DNA from: Mycobacterium sp. MS1601
Lineage (GTDB): Bacteria > Actinomycetota > Actinomycetes > Mycobacteriales > Mycobacteriaceae
Length of the DNA stretch: 64,000 nt
NCBI RefSeq assembly: GCF_001984215.1
Contig: NZ_CP019422.1
Coordinates: 124,001 to 188,000 of the forward strand
Reading direction: 5' to 3'
How positions within the stretch are numbered: position 1 is the stretch's first letter; every line of letters starts with the position of its first letter. Positions 25,610 to 34,252 of the stretch are shown here, in pieces. The position numbers and the translations under genes are program-made. Under the pieces are notes generated by a model. That model was not told the DNA's origin. It ran no database searches and saw nothing but the letters and a program-made list of their open reading frames with translations.

Positions 25610-27184
25610 GTGACAACGTTGAAAACCGGTAGTTGTGTCGACTGCCACGCCTGGGGACCGCTGCGGTGGTTTCCGCGCTGCGCTGCCTGCTACAGCTTCA
25701 ACCGCAAACATCACGACTACCGGGGCCAGTGCGCTGCGTGTGGGCGACTACGGCACCGGCTCAAGGGTTACTGCCGAATGTGCTGGAGCGAGGCAAGCCG
25801 CCGAAACAGGGAACGGCCGGGGCATGGACGATCACTTCTTCCCGTCCTGGAAACCATCGACAGCCACCAGCTGTTCTTCGCGGACATGTTGCAAGCCTTG
25901 CGGATTCACTACCACTGCTCCCGTGATTCGGAGCCCGAAGTGCGCCGAACAGTCGCACCGCCGACGTCGTTCCGGCCAGCCGAGGGCGCTGGCCAATACA
26001 GCCTTTTCGAAACCTGTCGCGACCTCAGCAAGTTCGAGCGGCCGCCACACTCGCAGTGGGCGGCAGACGCCGTGCGAGAACCCCACATCACACTCGCCAT
26101 GCGCACGGCCGACCGTATCGCCGAATCCCACGGCTGGTCGCAGCGACTGACCTACGATGTCCGGCGCGGCCTCATGATGGCGTTAGCGTGTCGTCCGCCC
26201 GACGAGCGCGTCCGCTACTCGGAGCTAGAGCCGCTTGCCGCGCTCAAGGGCATCAGCGTCACCCGCGTAGCCGCCGTCCTTGATGATGCCGGTCTGCTCC
26301 TCGATGACCGACCCGATGTCGCAGAACTGAACTGGCATCGCCGACTCACCGACATCTCGGATGGAATCAAAGACGACGTGCTCGACTGGCTGCGACACCT
26401 GCGACGTGGTTCCCGCCGTTCGAAACCACGCCAGCCTGGAACCGCCAACGAGTACTGCCGGGTAGCTGCCCCTATCCTGCGCGATTGGTCAAAGCGCTAT
26501 GGCAATCTACGGGAGGTCACCAACGACGACATTTGCGTAGTCGTCGACGGCCTTCCCGCGAACCGTCGCAGCCATACCTTGGTGGTCTTGCGCTCGCTGT
26601 TTCGATACCTCAAGCGTGAGAAACGGATCTTCGCCAATCCGACCATCCGCTTGCGCCCCGGCCGCGTGGCCCCGGCCGCACTGCTGCCGGTTGACGCTGA
26701 CGATTACCGAGAAGCCGTCGTGGCCGCCACCACTCCCCAGCATCGCATCGCGCTGGTTCTCGCTGCCGTCCACGCAGCCCGGCCAGCGGACATCCGGAAC
26801 CTGCGACTTGATGACATTGACTTGGGCGCACGACGAATGACGATCAAGGGACACACCCGCCGTATTGATGAGCTGACGCACCGAATACTCATTCAATACC
26901 TCGACTATCGAAGAAGAACTTGGCCGTACACCGCGAACCGCCACCTACTGGTGACCTCCGTAACAGCCAACGACGCCCGACCGGTGAGCGACTACACGGT
27001 CACTCAACTCTTCGGTGGGCTGAAGGCCACGCTCGGAAAGCTGAGCGTCGATCGCCGACTCGAAGAAGCCATCACACACGGACCGGATCCACTCCACCTT
27101 GCCGCCGTCTTCGGACTATCTCACGGAACGGCCATCCGGTACTCAGAGGCCGCCCGGGTCCTGCTGAACGACGGCCGGGCCTGA
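25610..27184 (+). CDS. Zinc-ribbon tyrosine recombinase-like protein
   Basis: A 524-aa protein. The first 70 residues hold four CxxC pairs (CVDC, CAAC, CAAC, CRMC), forming probable zinc ribbons. The C-terminal part is a tyrosine recombinase core with AARPADIRNL (catalytic Arg), then SHGTAIRYSEAA with His and the putative nucleophile Tyr. The usual HxxR motif is not obvious, as in some partner recombinases of this type. GTG 25610 starts 12 bp after the XRE gene. It likely acts together with the recombinase at 24192. Confidence 0.8.
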   Translation: MTTLKTGSCVDCHAWGPLRWFPRCAACYSFNRKHHDYRGQCAACGRLRHRLKGYCRMCWSEASRRNRERPGHGRSLLPVLETIDSHQLFFADMLQALRIHYHCSRDSEPEVRRTVAPPTSFRPAEGAGQYSLFETCRDLSKFERPPHSQWAADAVREPHITLAMRTADRIAESHGWSQRLTYDVRRGLMMALACRPPDERVRYSELEPLAALKGISVTRVAAVLDDAGLLLDDRPDVAELNWHRRLTDISDGIKDDVLDWLRHLRRGSRRSKPRQPGTANEYCRVAAPILRDWSKRYGNLREVTNDDICVVVDGLPANRRSHTLVVLRSLFRYLKREKRIFANPTIRLRPGRVAPAALLPVDADDYREAVVAATTPQHRIALVLAAVHAARPADIRNLRLDDIDLGARRMTIKGHTRRIDELTHRILIQYLDYRRRTWPYTANRHLLVTSVTANDARPVSDYTVTQLFGGLKATLGKLSVDRRLEEAITHGPDPLHLAAVFGLSHGTAIRYSEAARVLLNDGRA

Positions 27185-27454
27185 ACTGCAAGCTGTGTGC
27201 CCCAGTTGCGAGTTAGTTAGCTGCTGTGGATCTCTTGGCCATGAACGCGAGAACCCGACAGATGGAGGACGGGTTGCGGAGAATGTCTGACGACGGCGCC
27301 GTCGTCGCACGTACGGTTTCCGGCGGCAACTTCTGGCTGATTCCCCAAGCCGTTGTGGCCAGCGGCAGCGCCCCGCGGATACAGTGTTGTCGACTGGCGG
27401 CGACGTTTGTGCTCGCGCCTCGAAATCGTTGCAGCGGTGGGTAAGTCATGCCGC

Positions 27455-29365
27455 CTATACGCCTGCAAGATGCGTACCGAGACCCACTTCGATCAGAGCG
27501 GTCGGTGTAGGTATGCCGTTGCTGTCCCAGCCAACCAACCTATAGTAGAGGGCTACTGCGTCATCGAAGGCTTCTCGGTTGATCGCGATACCGCGGTGGC
27601 GGCCGTCGTCGATCGGGTCGGTGAAGAACCGGTCGGGAAGGGTGTCTTGCTCGGCGGTGATTCCTTCGCGTAGGTTGAATAGCCGCATCAGGTGCCATCG
27701 ACGTCGCCCCCAGACGAACAGTTCGCGGTCGCTGGTGCGCCACCCAGTGACCAGGTGAATCAGTCGCGCCAGATCCGGTAGATCTAGTTCGCGCACGGGT
27801 GGGCCGGCGAAGAGCGATACTCCGAGTGCATCCATGCCGCTCCACATGTCGAGCAGCATCGTTGTTCGGGCGACACGGGCGTCGTCGAGAGTTTCCATGG
27901 GCTCCCAGTCCAGGGTGCCGAGTGTGCGCATCATTTCCAACCCGTGCCGCCAACCGCCGACTGGATCGAAATCGATGTCGTGTTCGACGATTTCGTAGCG
28001 GGGACCGACCGGGCTCACGGCGTAGGCCAGCGCTTGTCCGGCGGATGCTCGTGGCTCGAACGAGACCATCTCCAAGCCTTTGATGTGCATGGCGAAGTGG
28101 CGGGCCTCGACTGGGAGGTGGGCTACCGCTGCACGGACACCTTCGCCCAACCACGACACGGCCGCGACGCCGGTGGCGATGTCTGCCATCAGTGCTGTCA
28201 ACGCCTGTGAGTCGCCGAACACCGGATCGTGACCGGCCAGATCGACACCGTCCAAGAGATGGTGCTGACGTGCCTCACAGAGCATGCTGACGGTGAAGGA
28301 CAGGGATACCGGGTCGACGCCCCAGAGGTGGCACGATGCGTTGAGGTCCATCACCAGGTCGGGGTCGGTGAGGCCGAGGTTGAGCGCGAATGCGGCGACG
28401 GCCTCCTGGTGCAATCCGCCGGCGCGGTTGTCGATGGCGTTACGGAATGTCTTGATGCAGTCACCGGGGCATCCGGGGCAGCCACCTTCGGATACTTCGA
28501 TCCGCTCGGTGAGCGCCTGTGCGGTGAGGTTGCCCAAGTCGACTATTCGGCTGGTGCTGTAGTTGGGGCCCTGGCCGTATCCAGCCAGTGAGCTTCCTTC
28601 GGTGGGCCAGGCGCCGAAGCCGGGTACCTGCTGTTGTGAGCGGGTCAGGTCATTGTCGGCGATCCGGCTTGCATAGGCGGAGGTCAGGACGGCCAGGCCT
28701 GCTTCGTCGGCGGGTGGCGGTGCTGTATCGGGCGATAGCACAACACCTTTGAGGTTCTTTGCGCCCATCACCGCTCCTAGGCCCATGCGGGCCGCGGCGA
28801 AGGTACGGTCGGTCTCGATGCTCGCGTAGCGCACCCCGCGTTCCCCGGCCGGCCCGATCACCGCGCAGTGGACATCAGACCCGTGCCGGAACTCCAAGGT
28901 GTCTGTGGCGGATCCGGTGTCGGTGCCCCAGATGTCCTTGGCCGGAAGGATGTGCGCCCCGCCGGCGTCGATGAGCAGGTAGCAGGGATGGGCTGCTCGC
29001 CCGGTGATGATGACGGCATCCCAGCCGGTCGCTTTGAGTGCGTGACCGTAGGGCCCTTCGACGCGGCACTCCCCAATGCCGCCGGTCATGGGGGATTTGG
29101 CGACGACGATGACACGCGCCAGTCCGATAGCCGGGTGGCCGGTGACGGCGGTGGACATGAAGCACAGGGGTGCCGGCGCCGACAGCGGGTCGTAACCGGG
29201 CTTGGTCTCGGCCAGAAGGAGTCGCGTGGCCTCCAGTCCGCCGCCGACATAAGTTCGGCAGTGCGCCGGTGTGAGGGTCTCGGTGCGGGTTTCGCCGGTG
29301 GTGAGGTCGATGCGTAACCGGCGGCCGGTGTGCCCGTCGCCGCAGCCGTCGTGTCCGGGGGTCAC
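27455..29365 (-). CDS. Tungsten-type aldehyde:ferredoxin oxidoreductase family protein with altered cluster ligand
   Basis: A 636-aa AOR-family enzyme, which oxidises aldehydes to acids using a W- or Mo-bispterin cofactor and a [4Fe-4S] cluster. Visible motifs are RIDLTTGE, YVGGGLEATRLL, AARMGLGAVMGAKNLKGVV (near the pterin site), the cluster motif CPGCPGDC, and the C-terminal LFNLREG...DTLPDRFF. In Pyrococcus AOR the fourth cluster cysteine lies in a DxxGLC motif; here it reads DALGVSL, so Ser replaces Cys. The first DxxGLD motif reads HLWGVD. GTG 29365 overlaps the amidohydrolase stop (GTGA); a much longer frame to 30190 is antisense noise. No AOR partner subunit is encoded nearby. In this operon it may oxidise a sugar, lactaldehyde or glycolaldehyde. 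Confidence 0.88.
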   Translation of the reverse strand: MTPGHDGCGDGHTGRRLRIDLTTGETRTETLTPAHCRTYVGGGLEATRLLLAETKPGYDPLSAPAPLCFMSTAVTGHPAIGLARVIVVAKSPMTGGIGECRVEGPYGHALKATGWDAVIITGRAAHPCYLLIDAGGAHILPAKDIWGTDTGSATDTLEFRHGSDVHCAVIGPAGERGVRYASIETDRTFAAARMGLGAVMGAKNLKGVVLSPDTAPPPADEAGLAVLTSAYASRIADNDLTRSQQQVPGFGAWPTEGSSLAGYGQGPNYSTSRIVDLGNLTAQALTERIEVSEGGCPGCPGDCIKTFRNAIDNRAGGLHQEAVAAFALNLGLTDPDLVMDLNASCHLWGVDPVSLSFTVSMLCEARQHHLLDGVDLAGHDPVFGDSQALTALMADIATGVAAVSWLGEGVRAAVAHLPVEARHFAMHIKGLEMVSFEPRASAGQALAYAVSPVGPRYEIVEHDIDFDPVGGWRHGLEMMRTLGTLDWEPMETLDDARVARTTMLLDMWSGMDALGVSLFAGPPVRELDLPDLARLIHLVTGWRTSDRELFVWGRRRWHLMRLFNLREGITAEQDTLPDRFFTDPIDDGRHRGIAINREAFDDAVALYYRLVGWDSNGIPTPTALIEVGLGTHLAGV

Positions 29366-30219
29366 GGCTGCAGTCCGTAGACCGCGATGGCGGTGCGGCC
29401 GAAGAGACAGTGCCGTTCCTCTTCGGAGATGTTGTCGAGGCAGTCCCGTGCGGCCTCCATGACAGCGTGGTAGTCCGCGGCCAGCAGACACGCCGGCCAA
29501 TCGGAACCGACCATCAGGCGGCGGGCACCGAACAGTTCGAGGAGCACCTTGACGTACGGCCGTAGCGTGTCCGGTGTCCAGGAAGTCCAGTCGGCCTCGG
29601 TCACCAACCCAGACAACTTGACGTAGATGTTGGGCAGCGACGCGAGATCCGCCATGACGGTTCGCCACTGGGCGAACGTTTCGTCGGTGTCCCCTGCTAT
29701 GTCGGGCTTTCCTGCATGGTCGAGCACGATCCGGCACCGTGACTGGTTGCGGGCCAGCGCCGCAGCACCTGACAGGTGTTGCGGGCGGGCCACGATTTCC
29801 AGCACCCGGCCACGGTTGGCCAGTGCGGCGGCGGCCTCCTGTGCCTCGGGCTGTTCGAGGTGGTCGGCCGGTTCGGATTGGGCCTGAATCCGCAGGCCCA
29901 TGAGCCACCGGTCCGCAAGTGGATGGGCGAATGCCCGTTCGATCTGGGTAGTGACGTTTCCGGTTGCGGTGTCCACCCAGCCCACCACGCCGAGAACCTC
30001 GGGGTACTCGGCGGCGACGGTCAACATGACGGCGAGTTCGTCGTGACGGCCGCTGCCGCATTCGACGAGCACTGTGCCGTCGACCTTTTCGCATTGCAGC
30101 AGCGGATGCAGGTCGGCCATGGAGTAGGGCCGACGCAGAACTTCGTGGCCAGGTTCGGCCAGCCACCCAACGCGGCCCGGAGCGCTCCACAGGTGATGGT
30201 GCGCGTCAATCACATTCAC
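29362..30219 (-). CDS. Amidohydrolase-family sugar lactonase (L-fuconolactonase-like)
   Basis: A 285-aa amidohydrolase_2 protein. It has the N-terminal metal motif DAHHHLW, a central [10 protein letters not shown] (His of the metal or substrate site), YVKLSGLV, and the C-terminal [12 protein letters not shown] with the catalytic Asp. Members of this group hydrolyse L-fucono-, L-rhamnono- or related aldonolactones. With the aldo/keto reductase at 37930 and the dehydratase at 31410 it fits step 2 of non-phosphorylating L-fucose or D-arabinose breakdown. GTG 30219 overlaps the upstream stop by GTGA, so it is translationally coupled. Confidence 0.85.
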   Translation of the reverse strand: MNVIDAHHHLWSAPGRVGWLAEPGHEVLRRPYSMADLHPLLQCEKVDGTVLVECGSGRHDELAVMLTVAAEYPEVLGVVGWVDTATGNVTTQIERAFAHPLADRWLMGLRIQAQSEPADHLEQPEAQEAAAALANRGRVLEIVARPQHLSGAAALARNQSRCRIVLDHAGKPDIAGDTDETFAQWRTVMADLASLPNIYVKLSGLVTEADWTSWTPDTLRPYVKVLLELFGARRLMVGSDWPACLLAADYHAVMEAARDCLDNISEEERHCLFGRTAIAVYGLQP

Positions 30220-31124
30220 GACACCGCCACGTCGAACCTTGACGGCATGACTGACAGTGCCTGGCGGTACTCGTCCAGGCCGACAGCAACGGTATTGGAC
30301 AGCACACCAACTGATTCCAGTTCAATCGAGACGACATCACCGGCTTCCAGGGTGAACGGCAGCTCCGGTACCAGGCAGGTGCCGGTCGAGACGATGGCAC
30401 CCTCGGGGAAGTCGTCGGAGCTGAACAGACTCGCGGCCAGGTCAGCAGGCTGGCGCTTCAGCTGGCCGGTTGACGCCTCGCCCGTCCAGCGGACGGTGTC
30501 GTCGTGGCTGATGGTCAACGTGATTGCCAGGCGGTCCAGGGACTCGATCTCCCAGATCGGCCGGATCGACGGGCCCACCGAGCAGGACCCCGCGTAGGTC
30601 TTGGCCTGCGGAATGTAGAGCGGGTTTTCCGCTTCGATGCTGCGTGAGCTCAAGTCATTGCACACGGTGACGCCGATGATGTCGCCGAAAGCGTTCACCA
30701 CCACCGCCGCCTCGGGTTCGGGGACATTGATCGGGGAGTCTGCACGCACCGCGATCGGCTCCCCATGTCCGCGAGCCTTCCACGACGTCGACTTGAAGAA
30801 GAGTTCGGGCCGCGCCGCGTCGTACACCCGAGCGTAGATGTCGGCGTCGTGTTCGCTTTCTTCCATCCGCGCCAGCCGAGAGTTCTCATAGGTCACCCCG
30901 GCCGCCCAGATCTCGGTGCGCCCATCGACCGGCGGAAGTAACCGGACGTCCGAGAGCGGAAGACGTGGCCCGTCGAGTTCGGCGCACCGGCTGCGGAGCG
31001 CATCCAGGCGCAACCCGAGTAGTCCGCTCAAGGTGACGTCCTCGGGGAACGCGGTGACGGCGTCGCCGGCCAGCAGCCCGATTCGCGGGGGGTTGGTGTG
31101 ATCGGTGAAGCGAACGATGTTCAT
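30216..31124 (-). CDS. FAH-family 2-keto-3-deoxy-sugar-acid dehydratase-like protein
   Basis: A 302-aa fumarylacetoacetate-hydrolase-fold protein. [30 protein letters not shown] (metal-binding Glu pair) and [20 protein letters not shown] fit the subgroup that dehydrates 2-keto-3-deoxy-pentonates to 2-ketoglutarate semialdehyde, rather than the shorter C-C hydrolases. It differs clearly from the second FAH protein at 40436. It is the first gene of the minus operon, 24 bp downstream of an ACAT-N3-ATGT operator. The subgroup call is from motif style and needs a tree. Confidence 0.8.
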   Translation of the reverse strand: MNIVRFTDHTNPPRIGLLAGDAVTAFPEDVTLSGLLGLRLDALRSRCAELDGPRLPLSDVRLLPPVDGRTEIWAAGVTYENSRLARMEESEHDADIYARVYDAARPELFFKSTSWKARGHGEPIAVRADSPINVPEPEAAVVVNAFGDIIGVTVCNDLSSRSIEAENPLYIPQAKTYAGSCSVGPSIRPIWEIESLDRLAITLTISHDDTVRWTGEASTGQLKRQPADLAASLFSSDDFPEGAIVSTGTCLVPELPFTLEAGDVVSIELESVGVLSNTVAVGLDEYRQALSVMPSRFDVAVS

Positions 31125-31147
31125 GAGTCTCCGCTCTGTAGGTCAAG

Positions 31148-31158
31148 ACATTGGATGT
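31148..31158. promoter_or_regulatory. Operator half of a divergent regulatory region (ACAT-TGG-ATGT)
   Basis: Palindrome ACATTGGATGT lies 24 bp before the start of the minus operon. It is the reverse complement of the core of the second site at 31327-31337. Two matching sites, one at each divergent start, suggest one regulator for both operons, most likely the FadR-type protein encoded at 36347. Confidence 0.7.
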
Positions 31159-31323
31159 ATGAAGGTGATGCCAGCGCACGGAATATTGGGGTGGAGCCAC
31201 GGTCATACGGCCTGTCCGGCGCTAAATCAGCACGTCCAAGGCCGAATCTACCACCAGTTTCACTTAGATGAAACAACTCACCGAAAGAGCTTGACAGTGA
31301 GGCAGCTCACCGTGCAAGCTAGA

Positions 31324-31340
31324 CAGACATCCAATGTCTG
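31324..31340. promoter_or_regulatory. Perfect 17-bp palindromic operator (CAGACAT-CCA-ATGTCTG)
   Basis: A 7-3-7 perfect palindrome centred 78 bp before the TTG start at 31410. Its ACAT-CCA-ATGT core matches the site at 31148-31158. The arrangement resembles GntR/FadR-family operators (short arms with a 3-bp centre). Confidence 0.75.
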
Positions 31341-31409
31341 TGATGAAACATCCCGCAGCCGCCCAGCTCACGCGGCCGACTTCCGGCCACCTTGTCAAGG
31401 AGAGAGAAC

Positions 31410-32714
31410 TTGCCCCGGATCACTGCGCTTGAGGCCTTGGACCTCCGCTTCCCCACGTCGCTGTCGCTGGACGGATCCGACGCCATGAACCCCGATCCCG
31501 ACTACTCCGCGGCCTACGCGATCATCCGCACCGATGCTGGGGACGGTCTCGAAGGTCACGGCTTCACCTTCACCATCGGCCGCGGCAACCAACTCTGCGT
31601 CTCGGCGATCGAGGCCTACGCCCCGTACGTGGTGGGTCGCGACCTCGACGAGGTGCTCTCCGACATGGGGGCGTTCTGGCGCAGCTTGGCCGGCGAGAGC
31701 CAGTTGCGGTGGCTGGGACCGGAGAAGGGTGTCGTGCACCTGGCCTTGGCTGCGGTGGTCAACGCGGTATGGGACCTCTACGCCAAAAAAGAGGGCAAGC
31801 CGCTGTGGAAGTTGCTGGCCGACATGACCCCCGAACAGATTGTCGCCCTGGTCGACTTCCGACACATCGGCGATGAGCTGAGCCCCGAGGCTGCGCTGGA
31901 CATGTTGCGCCGGCTCGAACCCACCAAACAGCAACGCATCGAGTCCATCACGGCCAACGGGCTACCCGCCTACACCACCTCCGCCGGATGGCTGGGCTAC
32001 GACGACGACAAGATGCGCCGCTTGGCCCGGGAAGCGATCGACGCAGGCTTCACCCACATGAAGATCAAGGTCGGGCGTGACCTGGATGACGACCTTCGCC
32101 GCACCGCGCTCCTGCGCGAGGAGATCGGCCCCGACCGCTACCTGATGGTCGATGCCAACCAGGTGTGGAACGTCGACGAGGCGATCAAGTGGATCCAGGC
32201 GTTGGCCCCCTACAACCCGTGGTGGATCGAAGAACCGACCAGCCCGGATGACGTCCTCGGTCACGCCGAGATCGCCCGCCAGGTGGCGCCCATTCGCGTC
32301 GCGACCGGTGAACACATCCAGAACCGGGTGATGTTCAAGCAGTTCCTGCAGGCCAAGGGAATGGGTGTGTGCCAGATCGACGCCTGCCGCGTCGGCGGGG
32401 TCAACGAGAACATCGCGATCATGCTGCTGGCCGCGCAGCACAACATCCCGGTCTGCCCCCACGCAGGCGGAGTGGGGCTGTGCGAATACGTCCAGCACCT
32501 GTCGATCTTCAACTACATCGCGGTGGCCGGGAATCTCGACGACGTGGTGGTGGAGTTCGTTGATCATCTGCACGAGCACTTCGTCGACCCGTGCATCGTC
32601 GACAACGGTCACTACGTCGTTCCGAGCCTGCCCGGCTACTCGGCGGAGATCCTGGCGGACAGCCGAGAGAAACACCGCTACCCCGACGGCCAGATCTGGG
32701 TGAGCCGGTCGTGA
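31410..32714 (+). CDS. L-fuconate dehydratase-like enolase-superfamily enzyme
   Basis: A 434-aa mandelate-racemase/enolase-type sugar acid dehydratase. GFTHMKIKVGRDLDDD holds the base lysine (KxK). The metal ligands are in LMVDANQVW, WWIEEPTSPDD and VATGEHIQNR, and the second base His is in NIPVCPHAGG. Length (about 435) and the N-terminal DPDYSAAYAIIRTDAG match L-fuconate dehydratases, which make 2-keto-3-deoxy-L-fuconate (or the D-arabinonate analogue). TTG 31410 is preferred because AAGGAG lies 7 bp upstream. The stop overlaps the ABC ATPase start (GTGA). It is the first gene of the plus operon, just after the 17-bp palindrome. Confidence 0.88.
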   Translation: MPRITALEALDLRFPTSLSLDGSDAMNPDPDYSAAYAIIRTDAGDGLEGHGFTFTIGRGNQLCVSAIEAYAPYVVGRDLDEVLSDMGAFWRSLAGESQLRWLGPEKGVVHLALAAVVNAVWDLYAKKEGKPLWKLLADMTPEQIVALVDFRHIGDELSPEAALDMLRRLEPTKQQRIESITANGLPAYTTSAGWLGYDDDKMRRLAREAIDAGFTHMKIKVGRDLDDDLRRTALLREEIGPDRYLMVDANQVWNVDEAIKWIQALAPYNPWWIEEPTSPDDVLGHAEIARQVAPIRVATGEHIQNRVMFKQFLQAKGMGVCQIDACRVGGVNENIAIMLLAAQHNIPVCPHAGGVGLCEYVQHLSIFNYIAVAGNLDDVVVEFVDHLHEHFVDPCIVDNGHYVVPSLPGYSAEILADSREKHRYPDGQIWVSRS

Positions 32715-34252
32715 GCGCGTTCCTGCAGATGCGGGGAATCTCGTTGGCATTCCCCGGAACGCAGGCGCTGTCCGACGTCGACCTCACCGTCGAACGGGGC
32801 GAGATCCGCGCGCTGCTCGGCGAGAACGGCGCCGGAAAGTCCACCTTGATGAAAGTGCTGGCCGGGGTCGAGCGCCCCGACGCCGGCAGCGTCACCCTCG
32901 ACGGTACGGCGATCGACCCCCGCAGCCCGAAGGAAGCGCACGCCGCCGGGGTCGCGATGGTGTTCCAAGAGATGAGCCTGGCCGACAATCTCAGTGTCGC
33001 CGAGAACATCTCGCTGGGAAGTCTGCCCAACCGCCTCGGGGCAGTGCGCTGGCGGTCGGTCCGCAAGACCGCCGCCGCGGCGCTGGCTCAACTGCACGTC
33101 GACATTCCACTAGGCACCAAAGCCGGTGAGCTGACCATCGCTCAACAGCAGATGGTCGAGATCGCCAAAGCCGTCACCGGCGAGCTGAAAGTCCTGATTC
33201 TTGATGAGCCGACCAGCGCGCTGACCGAGACCGAGACCGAGGAACTGTTCGCGCTGATGCGCCGCCTGTCGGACCGCGGCGTGTCCGTCCTCTACATCTC
33301 CCACAACCTCGAGGAGATCATCGCCGTCTGCGACTCGGTGACGGTCATGCGCGACGGCACAGCGGTGGCCACCCATCAGGTCGCCGACACCACCGTCGAC
33401 ATGCTCATCACCGAAATGGTGGGCCGCGAACTCACCGACATGATGCCCAAGCAGAGCAGCGAGGTCGGCGACGTGCTGCTCGACGTACGCGACCTGGTGG
33501 TCGACGGCAAAACCGAGCCGGTCAGCTTCACCGTGCGAGCCGGCGAAGTGGTAGGATTCGCCGGTCTGCTCGGAGCGGGACGGTCTTCACTGATGCGCTG
33601 CCTGGTCGGCGACATCCCCCGCACCTCGGGGCAGGTGCTCGTCAACGGACAACCTTTACAGCCCCGCCAACCCAAAGACGCCGTACGCCGCGGACTGGGG
33701 TACCTATCCGACGACCGGCGCGCCAGCGGGATCGTCGGCAAGCTCGGTATCCGCGAGAACATCGGGCTGGGATGTCTGTCCCTCAACAGCCAATTCGGCG
33801 TGATGAAATCCATCCAGGAACGCCGTCTGGCCGAGGACACCGTGGCCCAGATGCGCATCCGCTGCAGCAGCATCGAAAAGAGCGTCGCCGAACTCTCCGG
33901 CGGTAACCAACAGAAAGTGGTGCTGGGCCGGTGGATGGCTGCCGGGGTGGACGTACTGATCCTCGACGAACCCACCCGTGGTATCGACGTTGGCGCCAAA
34001 ACCGAGGTCTACCAACTCATCAACACCCTCACCGCCGCGGGCAAGGCAGTGATTCTCGTGTCGTCCTACCTGCCCGAGGTCCTCGGGATGAGTGACCGCG
34101 TGATCGTCATGCGCGGAGGTCAGATCACCGGGGAACATCCGCGCGACGGCATCACCTCCGAAGCAGTGATGTACGACGCCACCGGACAGAAGCGTTCCGA
34201 GCAGCTGCCGCCGCTGACCACCGCCGACCTCGTAATGAAGGAGCACCAGTGA
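32711..34252 (+). CDS. Sugar ABC transporter ATPase with two nucleotide-binding domains (RbsA-like)
   Basis: A 513-aa CUT2-family ATPase. Domain 1 has the Walker A GENGAGKST (about 36) and Walker B LKVLILDEPT. Domain 2 has the degenerate Walker A GLLGAGRSS, signature LSGGNQQKVVLG and Walker B VDVLILDEPTRG. This two-domain plan is typical for ribose/xylose/fucose-type importers. GTG 32711 overlaps the dehydratase stop. It energises uptake with the permease (34249) and lipoprotein (35357). The long open frame further upstream is out-of-frame shadow of the dehydratase. Confidence 0.95.
   Translation: MSAFLQMRGISLAFPGTQALSDVDLTVERGEIRALLGENGAGKSTLMKVLAGVERPDAGSVTLDGTAIDPRSPKEAHAAGVAMVFQEMSLADNLSVAENISLGSLPNRLGAVRWRSVRKTAAAALAQLHVDIPLGTKAGELTIAQQQMVEIAKAVTGELKVLILDEPTSALTETETEELFALMRRLSDRGVSVLYISHNLEEIIAVCDSVTVMRDGTAVATHQVADTTVDMLITEMVGRELTDMMPKQSSEVGDVLLDVRDLVVDGKTEPVSFTVRAGEVVGFAGLLGAGRSSLMRCLVGDIPRTSGQVLVNGQPLQPRQPKDAVRRGLGYLSDDRRASGIVGKLGIRENIGLGCLSLNSQFGVMKSIQERRLAEDTVAQMRIRCSSIEKSVAELSGGNQQKVVLGRWMAAGVDVLILDEPTRGIDVGAKTEVYQLINTLTAAGKAVILVSSYLPEVLGMSDRVIVMRGGQITGEHPRDGITSEAVMYDATGQKRSEQLPPLTTADLVMKEHQ

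Larger units (their letters stand above)
24192..27184 (+). mobile_element. Recombinase module: tyrosine recombinase, XRE regulator, zinc-ribbon recombinase
   Basis: Three tightly packed genes (ATGA overlap, then a 12-bp gap) resemble the multi-recombinase cores of Tn554-like and RIT-type elements. The upstream gene is truncated at the element edge. The ends could not be fixed: no clear terminal repeats were seen in 24010-24191 or 27185-27454. A second unit of the same general type lies at 42854-46095. Confidence 0.7.

Noticed and set aside
27226..27444. 72-aa plus-strand frame after the recombinase module
   Set aside because: No ribosome site or motif; an equally long frame exists on the other strand.
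29366..30190. N-terminal extension of the aldehyde oxidoreductase frame (275 extra residues)
   Set aside because: It overlaps the amidohydrolase gene in another frame on the same strand. The extension is Arg/Gly/Pro-rich, and AOR similarity starts after GTG 29365.
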